NCBI RefSeq assembly: GCF_006874585.1
Contig: NZ_CP029762.1
Coordinates: 186,001-250,000 of the forward strand
Source: Sphingomonas sp. IC081
GTDB lineage: Bacteria > Pseudomonadota > Alphaproteobacteria > Sphingomonadales > Sphingomonadaceae
Length of the DNA stretch: 64,000 nucleotides
Direction of reading: 5' to 3'
Within the stretch, counting starts at the first letter, position 1; every line of letters starts with the position of its first letter. The notes beneath the pieces are model-generated. The model was not told the DNA's origin and made no database searches. It saw only the letters and a program-made list of their open reading frames with translations. Below, piece after piece: positions 44,860 through 54,316 of this stretch. The position numbers were made by a program, and so were the translations under genes.

Positions 44860-45102
44860 GTGAAGTCATATTTCCCCCTCGCATTCCTGTTCTTCCTCGC
44901 TGCTTGTGACAGTCCCGAGGGTATTTCGATCCTCCCCACCAAGGGTGATGTCGATGCGCATATGCAACTGGCCGCCGGCCTGCGCGATAACGTGCGGTTC
45001 GGGTACTATGAGACAGGCCATATGGCCTATGTCGATGCCAGCGCCCTGTCGGCCATGAAGCGCGATCTCGACGGCTTCTACGCAGGTGCCGTCAGGCCCT
45101 GA
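44860..45102 (+). CDS. small lipoprotein
   Basis: An 80-residue protein starting VKSYFPLAFLFFLAACDSPEG with lipobox LAAC. The rest (MQLAAGLRDNVRFGYYETGH, then MAYVDASALSAMKRDLDG) has no known motif. A GTG start at 44860 gives the signal peptide. The 3' end is next to a MarR-family gene on the other strand. Confidence 0.55.
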   Translation: MKSYFPLAFLFFLAACDSPEGISILPTKGDVDAHMQLAAGLRDNVRFGYYETGHMAYVDASALSAMKRDLDGFYAGAVRP

Positions 45103-45106
45103 AACG

Positions 45107-45613
45107 TCAGGGCGTTTCGGACAGGATTTCCGCCAAGCGCTCCATCGTGGCGTTCAGGCGCTGGAGGTCCTTGATGCCCAGTTCGCGCTCGATCCGTTCG
45201 TAAAGCGGATCGAACTGCGGCACGATTTCGCGTACCAGTTTCATGCCGGCCGGCGTGATCGCGTGGAGGTAGCGACGCGCGTCCTCCTTGCTGGCACGTC
45301 GCAGGATCAGGCCGCGCTCGGACAAATGGCGGACAATCCGTGAAAGGCTCGGGCCCAGCAGGAAGGCACGGGCGGCAAGGTCTGCCGCGTCGATTTCGTC
45401 TTCGATGCTCAGCAGGCGCAGGACGCGCCATTGCGGATCGGTCAGATTGTAAGGATCGAAGATCAAGCGCATGCGCGTGGCCATTGCATCGCGCGCCCGG
45501 TGCAGCAGGACCGGAACCTGCCGCGCCTCCGTATGGCCCGCCCCCTGAAAAGGATGGGGGTACGACCGTGCAGTCTGTTTCTTGTCGTCCGGGGCCGGGA
45601 TCGTCGGCTGCAT
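45107..45613 (-). CDS. MarR-family regulator (HpaR-like)
   Basis: A 168-residue winged-helix regulator. The central DNA-binding domain runs NLTDPQWRVLRLLSIEDEID, then FLLGPSLSRIVRHLSERGLI and RRASKEDARRYLHAITPAG (wing). RARDAMATRMRLIFDPYN near 40-57 and the overall layout resemble regulators of aromatic-acid degradation of the HpaR type. No catabolic operon is adjacent, so the target is unknown. The first 35 residues are atypical and the start could be downstream. Confidence 0.85.
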   Translation of the reverse strand: MQPTIPAPDDKKQTARSYPHPFQGAGHTEARQVPVLLHRARDAMATRMRLIFDPYNLTDPQWRVLRLLSIEDEIDAADLAARAFLLGPSLSRIVRHLSERGLILRRASKEDARRYLHAITPAGMKLVREIVPQFDPLYERIERELGIKDLQRLNATMERLAEILSETP

Positions 45614-45831
45614 TGCGGTGCTACCTCGCTCTATATCGAGGCTCTATACTGGCTGCACAGTGCCGGGGATAGTCCGGCTTGCTCTATCGCATGATGTTTG
45701 GATGGGGCAAAATGTATGCGCATCCTTGGGCGGCCTGGACAAATTCCGCATCGCACGGTTGCCCTGCAAGCTGCGCCAGCAAGGCGCTCGTCAGGGTCTG
45801 CGCTCGGCCGATACCTGAAGTCTGCGGGCGT

Positions 45832-46719
45832 TCAGCCAAGTGGGGCGCGGGCGGCCAGGAATTCCACCAGCAGGCGAGCCGGGCCGCTCAGGCTGGCGGC
45901 GTCGGCGGCGAGCAGCATCTGCCGCAGCGCCCAGGGCTCGTCGAGTTCGACCAGCTTGAGGCCCATCGGCACGATGAAGTTCTTGGCCGCCTCGCTCGGC
46001 AGGATGCCGATGCCGAAGCCCGCCTGGATCATCCGGCACACGGCGTCGTAGCTGTCGACCGCCGCGCGCAGGCGGAAGGGCCAGCCCTGTTCGTCGGCGG
46101 AGCGGGCGAGCAGGCGGGTATTGGCGGTGTCATAACCCATCTGCACGAATTCGTGCTCGGCCAGGTCCTGGAAACGCACCGAATGGGTGCCGAACAGCAC
46201 GTGCGGCGGGGCGACGACGGCGAGGCGGTCGCAGCGGTATTTCCAGGTGTCGAGCCCGAGCGTGCCGGGCTCTTCCATGATGACGCCCACTTGCGCCTCG
46301 CCCGCGCGCAGGCGGCCGACGATTTCGGAGGAATAGACTTCCTGGATGTTGAGGCGGATCTTGCCATTGTCCTGGCCGAAGGCGGCAAGGTCGGCGGGCA
46401 GGAACTGGGTGATCGCCGAGGTGCAGGCGAGGATGTCGACGCTGCCCTTCAGCCCCTTGGCGTAGTCCGACAGGTCGGAGACCGCGAGGCCGACTTCGCG
46501 CATGATCCGGTGGGCATGGACCAGCAGCGCATCACCGGCCGGGGTCAGCGCCACGCCGCGCCCGTTGCGGACCAGCAACGGGACGCCGAGTTCGTGCTCC
46601 AGTTGCGAGAGACGGCGGCTGATCGCGCCGATGGCGAGGTTGGCATCGTCCGCCGCGCGCGACAGGCTGCCCAGTTCCGCCACGCGGATGAACAGCTTGA
46701 GGGTCGTCAGGTTGAGCAT
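45832..46719 (-). CDS. LysR-family transcriptional regulator
   Basis: A 295-residue activator/repressor: N-terminal helix-turn-helix MLNLTTLKLFIRVAELGS, then ISRRLSQLEHELGVPLLVRN, and a periplasmic-binding-like effector domain from about 90. Its target is not evident because the nearest genes are an HNH protein and a MarR gene. Length is normal. Confidence 0.88.
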   Translation of the reverse strand: MLNLTTLKLFIRVAELGSLSRAADDANLAIGAISRRLSQLEHELGVPLLVRNGRGVALTPAGDALLVHAHRIMREVGLAVSDLSDYAKGLKGSVDILACTSAITQFLPADLAAFGQDNGKIRLNIQEVYSSEIVGRLRAGEAQVGVIMEEPGTLGLDTWKYRCDRLAVVAPPHVLFGTHSVRFQDLAEHEFVQMGYDTANTRLLARSADEQGWPFRLRAAVDSYDAVCRMIQAGFGIGILPSEAAKNFIVPMGLKLVELDEPWALRQMLLAADAASLSGPARLLVEFLAARAPLG

Positions 46720-46784
46720 GCAGCGTCGCTTGTATCGGCTATCTCTAGGCTTCCATACGGTGCAATGATCTCAGCGGCGAGTCC

Positions 46785-47123
46785 TCAGCGCTTCTTCTTG
46801 GTGATCGGCGCGGTGAAGTCGGGATCCTTGTTGGCCACCCAATCGACGAACTTGCGCACGGCCGGATTGTCCAGCAGCCCTTCGACGTTGGTGCCGTGGC
46901 GCTGGAGTTCGGAATTGGTGAAATTGGCGATCAGCGTCTGCTGGCAGATCGAGTGCATCGGCACCACGTCACGCCCGCCCCGGCTCTTGGGCACCGGATG
47001 ATGCCACACGATGGTGGTGCCGGTAGGGCGCCCGCAGAGCCAGCAGGGGACGGGCGGGGGCGCCGCTTCCTCGTCGTCATGCAGGTCTTCGAAGGAATCG
47101 CGCTTGGAATGCTTGCGGGCCAT
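46785..47123 (-). CDS. HNH-type nuclease-family protein
   Basis: A 112-residue protein with an HNH-like zinc centre: VPCWLCGRPTG supplies CxxC, and VWHHPVPKSRGGRDVV the HH, with MHSICQQTL the final His/Cys. Start ATG 47123 (MARKHSKRDSF) is preferred over an upstream start. The small size suggests a stand-alone nuclease or recombination-related protein. Role unknown. Confidence 0.75.
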   Translation of the reverse strand: MARKHSKRDSFEDLHDDEEAAPPPVPCWLCGRPTGTTIVWHHPVPKSRGGRDVVPMHSICQQTLIANFTNSELQRHGTNVEGLLDNPAVRKFVDWVANKDPDFTAPITKKKR

Positions 47124-47196
47124 GGGTCTGCCGGAATTGTCTGTGACTGCGGCGCTCCCCCTATCCGAGAGAGCGCCGCATGACCAGACGCCGTGT

Positions 47197-47910
47197 TCAG
47201 GCCCCGAAGCCACCGTCGATGGTCTGCATCGATCCGGTGATCATCCCGGCATGGGGGCCGGCGAGATAGGCGGCAAGTTCGGCGATTTCCTGCGGGCGCG
47301 CGTGGCGCTTGATCGCCATGAAGCTGTGCATGGTCGCCGCCATCGGGCCCTCGGCCGGGTTCATGTCGCTGTCGGTTGGTCCCGGCTGGATGCTGTTGAC
47401 GGTAATGCCGCGGTCGCCGAAATCGCGGGCGAGGCCGCGCACCATGCCCTGCACGGCCGACTTGGTGAGCGCGTAGGCGGCGCCGCCGGCAAATGGCATG
47501 CGGTCGCCGTTGACCGAGCCGATGACGATGATGCGGCCGTTGTCGTTCATCGTGCGACCGGCCTCGACGGCGGCGTGATAGGGCGCGCGCACGTTGACGT
47601 CGATCATGTGGTCGACCGCGTCGGCGTCGAGCGTCAGCGGATCGCCCAGCACCAGCGTACCGGCGTTGATGACCAGGACATCGAGCGCGCCGCGGGCCGC
47701 GACCGTGGCGACCAGCGCATCACGCGCGGCGCTGTCGGCCTGGATCGCCTCGGCGCCGGTTTCGGCGGCAAGGGCCTCGGCGGCATCGCGCGACCCGGCA
47801 TAGGTGAAGGCGACGCTGGCGCCGCCCTGTGCGAAGCGGCGCACGATGGCGGCGCCGATGCCCCGGCTGCCGCCCAGGACCAGTACGTTCTTTGCGGTGA
47901 ATTCGTCCAT
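47197..47910 (-). CDS. short-chain dehydrogenase/reductase
   Basis: A 237-residue SDR oxidoreductase. The nucleotide-binding Rossmann motif is VLVLGGSRGIGAAIVR near 8-23 and the catalytic YxxxK is AAYALTKSAVQ near 140. INAGTLVLGDPL and the C-terminal TGSMQTIDGGFGA are typical. Start ATG 47910. A LysR gene begins 145 bp away on the opposite strand and probably controls it. Substrate is unknown. Confidence 0.92.
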   Translation of the reverse strand: MDEFTAKNVLVLGGSRGIGAAIVRRFAQGGASVAFTYAGSRDAAEALAAETGAEAIQADSAARDALVATVAARGALDVLVINAGTLVLGDPLTLDADAVDHMIDVNVRAPYHAAVEAGRTMNDNGRIIVIGSVNGDRMPFAGGAAYALTKSAVQGMVRGLARDFGDRGITVNSIQPGPTDSDMNPAEGPMAATMHSFMAIKRHARPQEIAELAAYLAGPHAGMITGSMQTIDGGFGA

Positions 47911-48054
47911 GTCAGATCTCCGTTCTCGATAAGGTGTTGCGTGGGTTGCTGTTGGCACCCGTTCGGTCGGGAGCCTCTGGACGGGAAGATGCTATGCGGG
48001 CATCGTTCGCACTAGCCGGAAGAATTGGAACCTTGTCGACGGGATTTCCGAACG

Positions 48055-48951
48055 ATGATGAAGCTCGATGGCGTGGTTGCCTTTGTCACCACGGTGGAAG
48101 CAGGCTCGATCAGTGCGGCTTCGCGGCGCCTTGGCCTTGCCAAGTCGGTGGTGAGCGAGCGGCTGGCCGAACTGGAGCGCACGCTGGGGGCCACGCTGCT
48201 TCAGCGTTCCACGCGGCAATTGTCGCTCACCAACGGTGGGCAGACCTTCCTGCCGCGGGCGCAGCGCATCCTGCGCGAGGCGGAAGAGGCGGCGGCGGAA
48301 CTCGCCGCGCGCAGCGGCACGCTGGCGGGGCCGCTGCGGCTTTCCGCTCCGGTCGGCTTCGGCATCCTCCATCTCGGCGCGGCGCTGGCACGGTTCCTTG
48401 AGGGTCATCCGCAGATCGAGGTTTCTCTGGAACTCGACGACGGCTTTGTCGATGCGACGTCGGGCGGTTTCGACGCCGTCCTGCGGCACGGCGCGGTGGG
48501 GGATGGCAGGCTGATCGCGCGGCGGCTGACAAAAAGCCGCCGCCTGCTGGTGGCCGCGCCAGCCTATCTGGCAAGCGCTGGGGTTCCGGCATCGCTGGCC
48601 GATCTCGAGCGCCATCGCGGCATTCTCTATGCGAACCGGTCGGGCGACTGGCGCTTCGCGGCGCCGGGGGGATGGTCGGTCGTGCGGCCGGTCGCCGCGC
48701 TACGGGTGAACAACGGGATCGTCATGAGGGACGTGGCCGTGGCCGGGCTCGGCATCGCCCTGCTGCCCTCGTTTTTCGTGCACGAGGCGCTGGCGCAAGG
48801 GACGCTGGTGGAGATCGACGTCGGGCTCGAGGCCGAGGGTGCCGAACTGTTCCTGGCCTATCCGCGCGATCACGGCGCCTCGGCCAAGATCCGGGCGTTG
48901 GCGGACAGCCTGCGCCGCAGCTTTGGCGATCCGCAATACTGGGAGCGCTGA
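48055..48951 (+). CDS. LysR-family transcriptional regulator
   Basis: A 298-residue LysR protein: MMKLDGVVAFVTTVEAGSIS, then KSVVSERLAELERTLGATLL form the DNA-binding helix-turn-helix, followed by an effector domain from about 90 to the end. It is divergent from the SDR gene, an arrangement that usually means direct control of the neighbour. The effector is unknown. Confidence 0.9.
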   Translation: MMKLDGVVAFVTTVEAGSISAASRRLGLAKSVVSERLAELERTLGATLLQRSTRQLSLTNGGQTFLPRAQRILREAEEAAAELAARSGTLAGPLRLSAPVGFGILHLGAALARFLEGHPQIEVSLELDDGFVDATSGGFDAVLRHGAVGDGRLIARRLTKSRRLLVAAPAYLASAGVPASLADLERHRGILYANRSGDWRFAAPGGWSVVRPVAALRVNNGIVMRDVAVAGLGIALLPSFFVHEALAQGTLVEIDVGLEAEGAELFLAYPRDHGASAKIRALADSLRRSFGDPQYWER

Positions 48952-48978
48952 TCCGTCGGGCGTGACGGATAGCGGGAT

Positions 48979-49007
48979 CCAGACCCGAGCGCGAGGCCCG
49001 GGTCTGG
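48979..49007 (+). terminator. hairpin terminator between convergent genes
   Basis: CCAGACCCG (48979-48987) pairs perfectly with CGGGTCTGG (48999-49007). It follows the LysR stop by 27 bases and precedes the end of the small secreted-protein gene on the other strand. No T-run follows, so strength is uncertain. Confidence 0.45.
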
Positions 49008-49025
49008 TCGCTGGGGGGTATCAGC

Positions 49026-49247
49026 TCACGAGCACTTGGTGAACTGGCCCTTCTTGGGACCGGACGAGAAGCGGCACTTGCCGTCCTTGCCCTTGGTGAC
49101 ATTGGCCGGGGTGGCCTTCTTTTTCACCGGAGCGGTCTGGCACTTGATGAACTTGCCCTGCGCATTGCGACACGTGCTGGCAGCCATGGCCGGCGTTACG
49201 CCCATGAGGCTGGCAATGGCGGCAGCAGCAACGATTTTGCGGAACAT
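49026..49247 (-). CDS. small secreted Cys/Lys-rich protein
   Basis: A 73-residue protein with signal peptide (MFRKIVAAAAIASLMGVTPAMA). The mature part is basic with four Cys in two pairs (TCRNAQGKFIKC and KCRFSSGPKKGQFTKC), each an xCR...K-C repeat. It may be a small periplasmic metal- or DNA-binding peptide. No family was recognised. Confidence 0.65.
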   Translation of the reverse strand: MFRKIVAAAAIASLMGVTPAMAASTCRNAQGKFIKCQTAPVKKKATPANVTKGKDGKCRFSSGPKKGQFTKCS

Positions 49248-49393
49248 GAATGTTTCTCCTTAGGCGTTTGCGCGCACCCGCAGGTTGCCGTTGTGCGCGG
49301 GACGCTTTCTGGAGGCTGAACCCTGCCTTGTGTTTGTCAGGGACAGGGGCTGCGACGACGGCGGAAGTCCATCACTATCCGTGGCGAAGCCGT

Positions 49394-49891
49394 CTATCGC
49401 TTGGCGGCAGGCGACTGGCTTTGCAGATAGGCGATGATGTCGGCCCGGTCGAGCGCGTCGGGCACCCCGGAAAACTGCATGGCAGTGCCGGGAACGACCG
49501 CTTGCGGGTTCTTCATCCAGCGCTCGAGGGTGGGCGCGTCCCATCGGCCGCCGGCACTGCGCAAGGCGGCGGTGTAGCCAAAGCGCTGGCTGGTCTGGCC
49601 CATTGGCTGGCCGTAGACGCCGTAAAGGTTGGGGCCGCCCAGGTCGGGGGCGCCGGGTGTGGTGCGGTGGCAGGCGGCGCATTGCCCGAACTTGCGTGCG
49701 CCGAGATCGGCGTCGGCGACGGCCAGCAGGCTTGCGAGGGTCGGGCGAGGACCCGCCGCGCGCAGGCGTTCCTCGCGGCGGTCGTCCTTGCACCCGGCGA
49801 GTGTGGCGGTCAGGCACAGCGCGACGAGGGTGATCACGGCAGGGGTGATAACGGCAGGGGTGATCGTGGGCAGGGTTCTGTTCGCGGCCAT
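49394..49891 (-). CDS. c-type cytochrome lipoprotein
   Basis: A 165-residue protein. A signal and lipobox (CLTATLAGCKDD) precede a class I cytochrome c domain: haem site QCAACHRTTPGAPDLGGPNL near 73-92, the distal Met in GTAMQFSGV near the C-terminus. Its N-terminus contains PAVI repeats made by a short tandem DNA repeat. It is on the same strand as czcCBA and 81 bp after czcA, so it may share the transcript. It is probably an inner-membrane electron carrier. Confidence 0.85.
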   Translation of the reverse strand: MAANRTLPTITPAVITPAVITLVALCLTATLAGCKDDRREERLRAAGPRPTLASLLAVADADLGARKFGQCAACHRTTPGAPDLGGPNLYGVYGQPMGQTSQRFGYTAALRSAGGRWDAPTLERWMKNPQAVVPGTAMQFSGVPDALDRADIIAYLQSQSPAAKR

Positions 49892-49972
49892 GCCCGGGCG
49901 GTTAGCGGGCCGTGGGGACCGTGACCAGCGGACGATTTGTCCAACCGGCCACGGCCCTTGCCGCGCGCCCGC

Positions 49973-52900
49973 TTATCCGGCGCGCTTGCCGAAGCGGGCA
50001 TAGAGTGTCGGCAGCACGAACAGCGTCAGCAGCGTGGCCGAGATCAGCCCGCCGATGACGACGGTCGCCAGCGGTTTCTGCACTTCGGCTCCGGCACCGT
50101 GGCCAAGCGCCATCGGCAGGAAGCCGAGGCTGGCGACCAGCGCGGTCATCGCCACCGGCCGCAGGCGCGCGACGGCACCTTCGCGGGCAGCCTCACGCGG
50201 GGGCTCGCCCTCCTCCATCCGCTTCTGGATCGAGGTCAGCATGACGAGGCCGTTCAGCACGGCGATGCCCGATAGCGCGATGAAACCCACTGCCGCCGAG
50301 ATCGAGAACGGCATGCCGCGCAGGAACAGTGCCAGCGCTCCGCCGACGAGCGCCAGCGGCACTCCGGTGAAGACGATGGCGGCATCGCGCAGGCTGCGCA
50401 AGGCACCGTAGAGCAGCAGCATGATGAGCGCGAAGCAGGCGGGCACCACCACCATCAGCCGGTCGCGCGCGGAGGCGAGGTTCTCGAACTGGCCGCCCCA
50501 GGTCAGCCAGATGCCCGCGGGCAGTTCCACCTCGCGGGCGATGGCGCGGCGGGCCTCGGCGACGACGCTCGAGACGTCGCGCCCGCGCACGTTGGCCTGC
50601 ACCACGACGCGGCGCTTGCCGTTCTCGCGGCTGATCTGGTTGGGGCCGTCCACCACCTTGATCTGCGCGACGCTGGCCAGTGGCACAAAAGCGCCGGAGG
50701 GCGTGGGCACGGGGGTTTGTCCGAGCGCCTCGAGATCGGAGCGGCGGGCATCGTCGAGGCGGATCACCACCGGGAAGCTGCGGTCGCCCTCGCTGATGCG
50801 TCCCGCCTCGCGCCCGCCCACTGCCGTCGCCACCGTATCGGCGACGTCCTGCGCGGATACGCCGATCCGGCCGGCGCGGTCCTGGTCATAGGCGATGTCG
50901 AGCATGGGCAGGCCCTCGGTCTGCTCGACCTTGACGTCCTCGGCGCCCGGAATCCGGCGCAGTACCGCGGCGATGCGGGTTGCCGCGGCGTTCATCTCGG
51001 CAAAGTCCTCGCCGAAGACCTTGATCGCGACATCGGAGCGCACGCCCGCGATCAGTTCGTTGAAGCGCATCTGGATCGGCTGGGTCACTTCGTAGCCATT
51101 GCCCGGCACGGCGGCGAGGCGATCCTCGATGCGGGCAATCAGCGCGGCCTTGTCCTCGGACGGGTCCGGCCAGTCCTTGCGGTCCTTGAGCATGATGAAG
51201 GTATCGGTGGCATTGGGCGGCATCGGATCGGCGGCAACTTCCGCCGTGCCCGTGCGCGAGAACACGGTGCGGATTTCCGGCATGCCGGCGAGCGAGCGCT
51301 CGATCTGCGATTGCATCTTCTGGCTCTGCTCGACCGAGGTGCCCGGCACCCGGAAGGCGGAGACGAGAATGTCGCCCTCGTCGAGTTGCGGCAGGAATTC
51401 CTGACCGAGCCCCCAAAACGCCGCGGCGCCGAGCGCGAGTGCGCCCAGTGCCACGCCAAGCGTGGCCTTGGGCTTTTTCAGCGCGCGGTCAAGGCGGGGT
51501 TCGTAATGCCTGCGCAGCCAGCCGACCAGGCGGTTTTCCTTTTCCTCCACCGGCCTCGACAGCCAGACCGCGATGGCCGCCGGAACAAAAGTGAGCGACA
51601 GCACAAAGGCGAAGGCCAGCGCGATGATGACCGTCAGCGCCATCGGTTCGAACGTGCGACCCTCCACGCCGCTCAGCGTCAGCAAGGGGACGTAGACCAG
51701 CATGACGATTGCCTGCCCGTAGACCGAGGGCCGGATCATCTCGCGGGTCGCCGCGGCAATGGTATCGAGGCGCTGCGATGCCGAGAGCGGGCGGCCTTCG
51801 GCGTGTTGGCGCTCGCCAATCCGGCGCAGCGCATTTTCGACGATGATGACCGCGCCGTCGACGATGAGTCCGAAATCGAGTGCGCCCAGGCTCATGAGAT
51901 TGGCCGAGACGCCCACGCGCGCCATGCCGAAACCGGTCAGCAGCATGGTGATCGGGATGACCATGGCGGCAATCAGCGCGGCGCGGAAATTGCCGAGCAG
52001 CAGGAACAGCACGGCAATGACCAGAAGCGCCCCCTCGGCCAGATTGCGCGCGACGGTGGAGATCGTCGCATCGACGAGCTTGGTACGGTCGAGCACCGGC
52101 TCGATCACGATGTCGCGCGGGAGCGCGGGGGCGATGGCCTTGAGCTTGGCGTCGACCCCGGAGGAGACCGTACGGCTGTTCTCGCCGATGCGCATGATTG
52201 CGGTCCCGGTCACGACCTCGCGGCCGTTTTCCGAGGCTGCACCCATGCGCACGGCCTGTCCCAGCCGCACTTGCGCGACCTGGCCGAGCGTGATCGGCGT
52301 GCCTTCGCGCGAGGCGATCACGCGGTCGCGCAATTGCGCAAGGCTGAGCACGCGGGCATCGGCGCGAACGGCCAGCCCTTCGCCGTTGCGGTCAACCGTA
52401 CCGCCGCCGGTGGCGACATTGTTGCGCTCCAGCGCCGTCGCAAGGTCGGCAAGGCTGAGCCGCAGCGCCGCCAGTTTCTGGAGGTCCGGCGCGACGCGGT
52501 ATTCCTTCTCGAAACCGCCGAGGGAATCGATCCCGGCAACACCGTCCACGGCCTTGATCTGCGGGGCGACGATCCAGTCCTGCACGGTGTGCAGGTAGGT
52601 CGCCTTGTCGGCCTCGCCGACCAGCCGGTCGCCTTCCGGGGTGATGTAGCTGCCGTCGGGCTGGAGGCCGGGTTCACCGGGGCGGTGCTGCTCATGCGCT
52701 CTTTCGGAATAGCGCAGCGTCCAGATATAAACTTCGCCAAGGCCGGTGGCGATCGGGCCCATTTCCGGCCGGGCGCCTGCGGGAAGGCTCTCCTGCGCGG
52801 CGGTCAGGCGTTCCTGCACTTGCTGGCGGGCGAAGTAGATATCGGTGGCATCGGTGAAGACCGCGGTGACCTGGGCAAAACCGTTGCGGCTGAGCGAGCG

Positions 52901-53146
52901 GGTGCTTTCCAGTCCCTTGATCCCGGCGAGCGCGGTCTCGATCGGGAAGGCGACCTGCTTCTCGATCAGTTCCGGCGAAAGCGCTGGGGCAAGCACGTTG
53001 ACCTGCACCTGGTTGTTGGTGATGTCGGGCACCGCGTCGATCGGCAGGCGCGACAGGCTTACCGCGCCGACGATCGCGGCGACGGTGGTCAGCAGCAGGA
53101 CCAGCCAGCGCCGCGCGACCGCCCATGTGACGATGGGTTCGATCAT
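49973..53146 (-). CDS. czcA: CzcA heavy-metal RND efflux pump
   Basis: A 1057-residue inner-membrane RND pump of the heavy-metal efflux class. Twelve membrane segments are arranged in two halves with large periplasmic loops. The transport-helix motif DFGLIVDGAVIIVENALRR at D424/D430/E437 matches Zn/Co/Cd-type pumps rather than the CusA (Cu/Ag) pattern. N-terminal start MIEPIVTWAVARRWLVLLL is standard. It forms the third gene of a czcCBA operon, with only three bases to czcB. Substrate is divalent cation (inferred from motif). Confidence 0.95.
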   Translation of the reverse strand: MIEPIVTWAVARRWLVLLLTTVAAIVGAVSLSRLPIDAVPDITNNQVQVNVLAPALSPELIEKQVAFPIETALAGIKGLESTRSLSRNGFAQVTAVFTDATDIYFARQQVQERLTAAQESLPAGARPEMGPIATGLGEVYIWTLRYSERAHEQHRPGEPGLQPDGSYITPEGDRLVGEADKATYLHTVQDWIVAPQIKAVDGVAGIDSLGGFEKEYRVAPDLQKLAALRLSLADLATALERNNVATGGGTVDRNGEGLAVRADARVLSLAQLRDRVIASREGTPITLGQVAQVRLGQAVRMGAASENGREVVTGTAIMRIGENSRTVSSGVDAKLKAIAPALPRDIVIEPVLDRTKLVDATISTVARNLAEGALLVIAVLFLLLGNFRAALIAAMVIPITMLLTGFGMARVGVSANLMSLGALDFGLIVDGAVIIVENALRRIGERQHAEGRPLSASQRLDTIAAATREMIRPSVYGQAIVMLVYVPLLTLSGVEGRTFEPMALTVIIALAFAFVLSLTFVPAAIAVWLSRPVEEKENRLVGWLRRHYEPRLDRALKKPKATLGVALGALALGAAAFWGLGQEFLPQLDEGDILVSAFRVPGTSVEQSQKMQSQIERSLAGMPEIRTVFSRTGTAEVAADPMPPNATDTFIMLKDRKDWPDPSEDKAALIARIEDRLAAVPGNGYEVTQPIQMRFNELIAGVRSDVAIKVFGEDFAEMNAAATRIAAVLRRIPGAEDVKVEQTEGLPMLDIAYDQDRAGRIGVSAQDVADTVATAVGGREAGRISEGDRSFPVVIRLDDARRSDLEALGQTPVPTPSGAFVPLASVAQIKVVDGPNQISRENGKRRVVVQANVRGRDVSSVVAEARRAIAREVELPAGIWLTWGGQFENLASARDRLMVVVPACFALIMLLLYGALRSLRDAAIVFTGVPLALVGGALALFLRGMPFSISAAVGFIALSGIAVLNGLVMLTSIQKRMEEGEPPREAAREGAVARLRPVAMTALVASLGFLPMALGHGAGAEVQKPLATVVIGGLISATLLTLFVLPTLYARFGKRAG

Positions 53147-53149
53147 GGC

Positions 53150-54313
53150 TCAGTCCTCATGCCCGGCTTCGGCGGCGCCGAGCGCCGATTTCAGCGTGAA
53201 GCTGTTCTGCGCGGCGATCCGCTCACGCCCCGCAAGGCCGCTGGCGACGATCACCATGTTGCCGTCCTGCCGCCCGAGCGTGACCGGAGCGGCCCGGAAT
53301 CCCGATGCCGTGCGCACAAAGACCACGGTCTTGCCTTCGACCGTCTGCACCGCCGTGGTCGGCACCCGGATTGCCCCGTCGCCGGCATTGCTGTCGCCAA
53401 GCTGGACCGAGGCGGTCACCGGTTCGCCGATGCGCCAGAGCCCGGCGCGGTTGTCGAGGCGGGCAAGCGCGGGGACCAGCCGCGTTTCCGGATCCAGTGC
53501 CGGGGAAACAAAGGAAACGCGGGCATTGGCGGTCCTTCCCCCCGCACTGACGATGACCGTTGCGCCGGGGCGAACCTGTCCGGCATCGGCGGGCTGGAGG
53601 GCGAGCTCCAGCGCCACTTCGCCAAGATCGGCGATCCGGTAGAGCTCCGCATCCGCCGTCACGGTCTGGCCGAGCGTGGCTGAACGCTGGATCACCTGGC
53701 CCGAGATCGGCGCGGTGATGGCAATGCGGTTGAGATTCCCGCCCGAGCCGGGCACGCCGGCCGCCGCCAGTTGCTGGCGGGCGAGCCGTAATGCGATGCG
53801 CGCTTCACTGGCGGCGGTGCGCGCGGCGATCAGGTCCTGCTCGGGCGATACGCGCTGGGCAAAGAGGCGCCTTTCGCGCGCGTAGGTGGTCTCGGCCAGC
53901 GCAAGACGGGCCTGTGCCGCCTCGATCTCGCCGCCGAGCTGGGCGGCTTCACGGCTTTCGATCACCGCAAGCGGCTCGCCGCGCCGGACCGACTGGCCGA
54001 GATTGCGCGAAAGCGAAACCAGCCGCCCGCCGATCGCCGCCGAGACCACTTGCGTGGCTTCGGGGTCGCCGGCGATCGTGGCGGGCAATTCGATGGCGCC
54101 GGTATTGCCGCCGATGGTGGGGGAAACCACCTCGATCCCGGCGCTGGTGATCTGCTGCGCGGTGAGGGCAACGACGCCTTCTCCGGCATGTGTGTCCTTT
54201 TCGCCGGTTTCGGTTTCGTGCTGCGAAGGCGGGACATCCTTGCCGCCGCAAGCGGCCAGCACAAGGGTGACCGCAAGCGCAAGCGGGCCGGCTATGGTGG
54301 TGATCGTCTTCAT
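53150..54313 (-). CDS. czcB: CzcB membrane-fusion protein
   Basis: A 387-residue periplasmic adaptor. Lipobox LAACGG anchors it (Cys about 22); a short His-containing segment follows, then the barrel-sandwich (lipoyl) halves (GGRLVSLSRNLGQSVRRGEP and ITAPISGQVIQRSATLGQTV) around a coiled-coil hairpin (AAQARLALAETTYARERRLF). The C-terminus holds the beta-barrel. It links CzcA to CzcC. Confidence 0.95.
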   Translation of the reverse strand: MKTITTIAGPLALAVTLVLAACGGKDVPPSQHETETGEKDTHAGEGVVALTAQQITSAGIEVVSPTIGGNTGAIELPATIAGDPEATQVVSAAIGGRLVSLSRNLGQSVRRGEPLAVIESREAAQLGGEIEAAQARLALAETTYARERRLFAQRVSPEQDLIAARTAASEARIALRLARQQLAAAGVPGSGGNLNRIAITAPISGQVIQRSATLGQTVTADAELYRIADLGEVALELALQPADAGQVRPGATVIVSAGGRTANARVSFVSPALDPETRLVPALARLDNRAGLWRIGEPVTASVQLGDSNAGDGAIRVPTTAVQTVEGKTVVFVRTASGFRAAPVTLGRQDGNMVIVASGLAGRERIAAQNSFTLKSALGAAEAGHED

Positions 54314-54316
54314 GTT

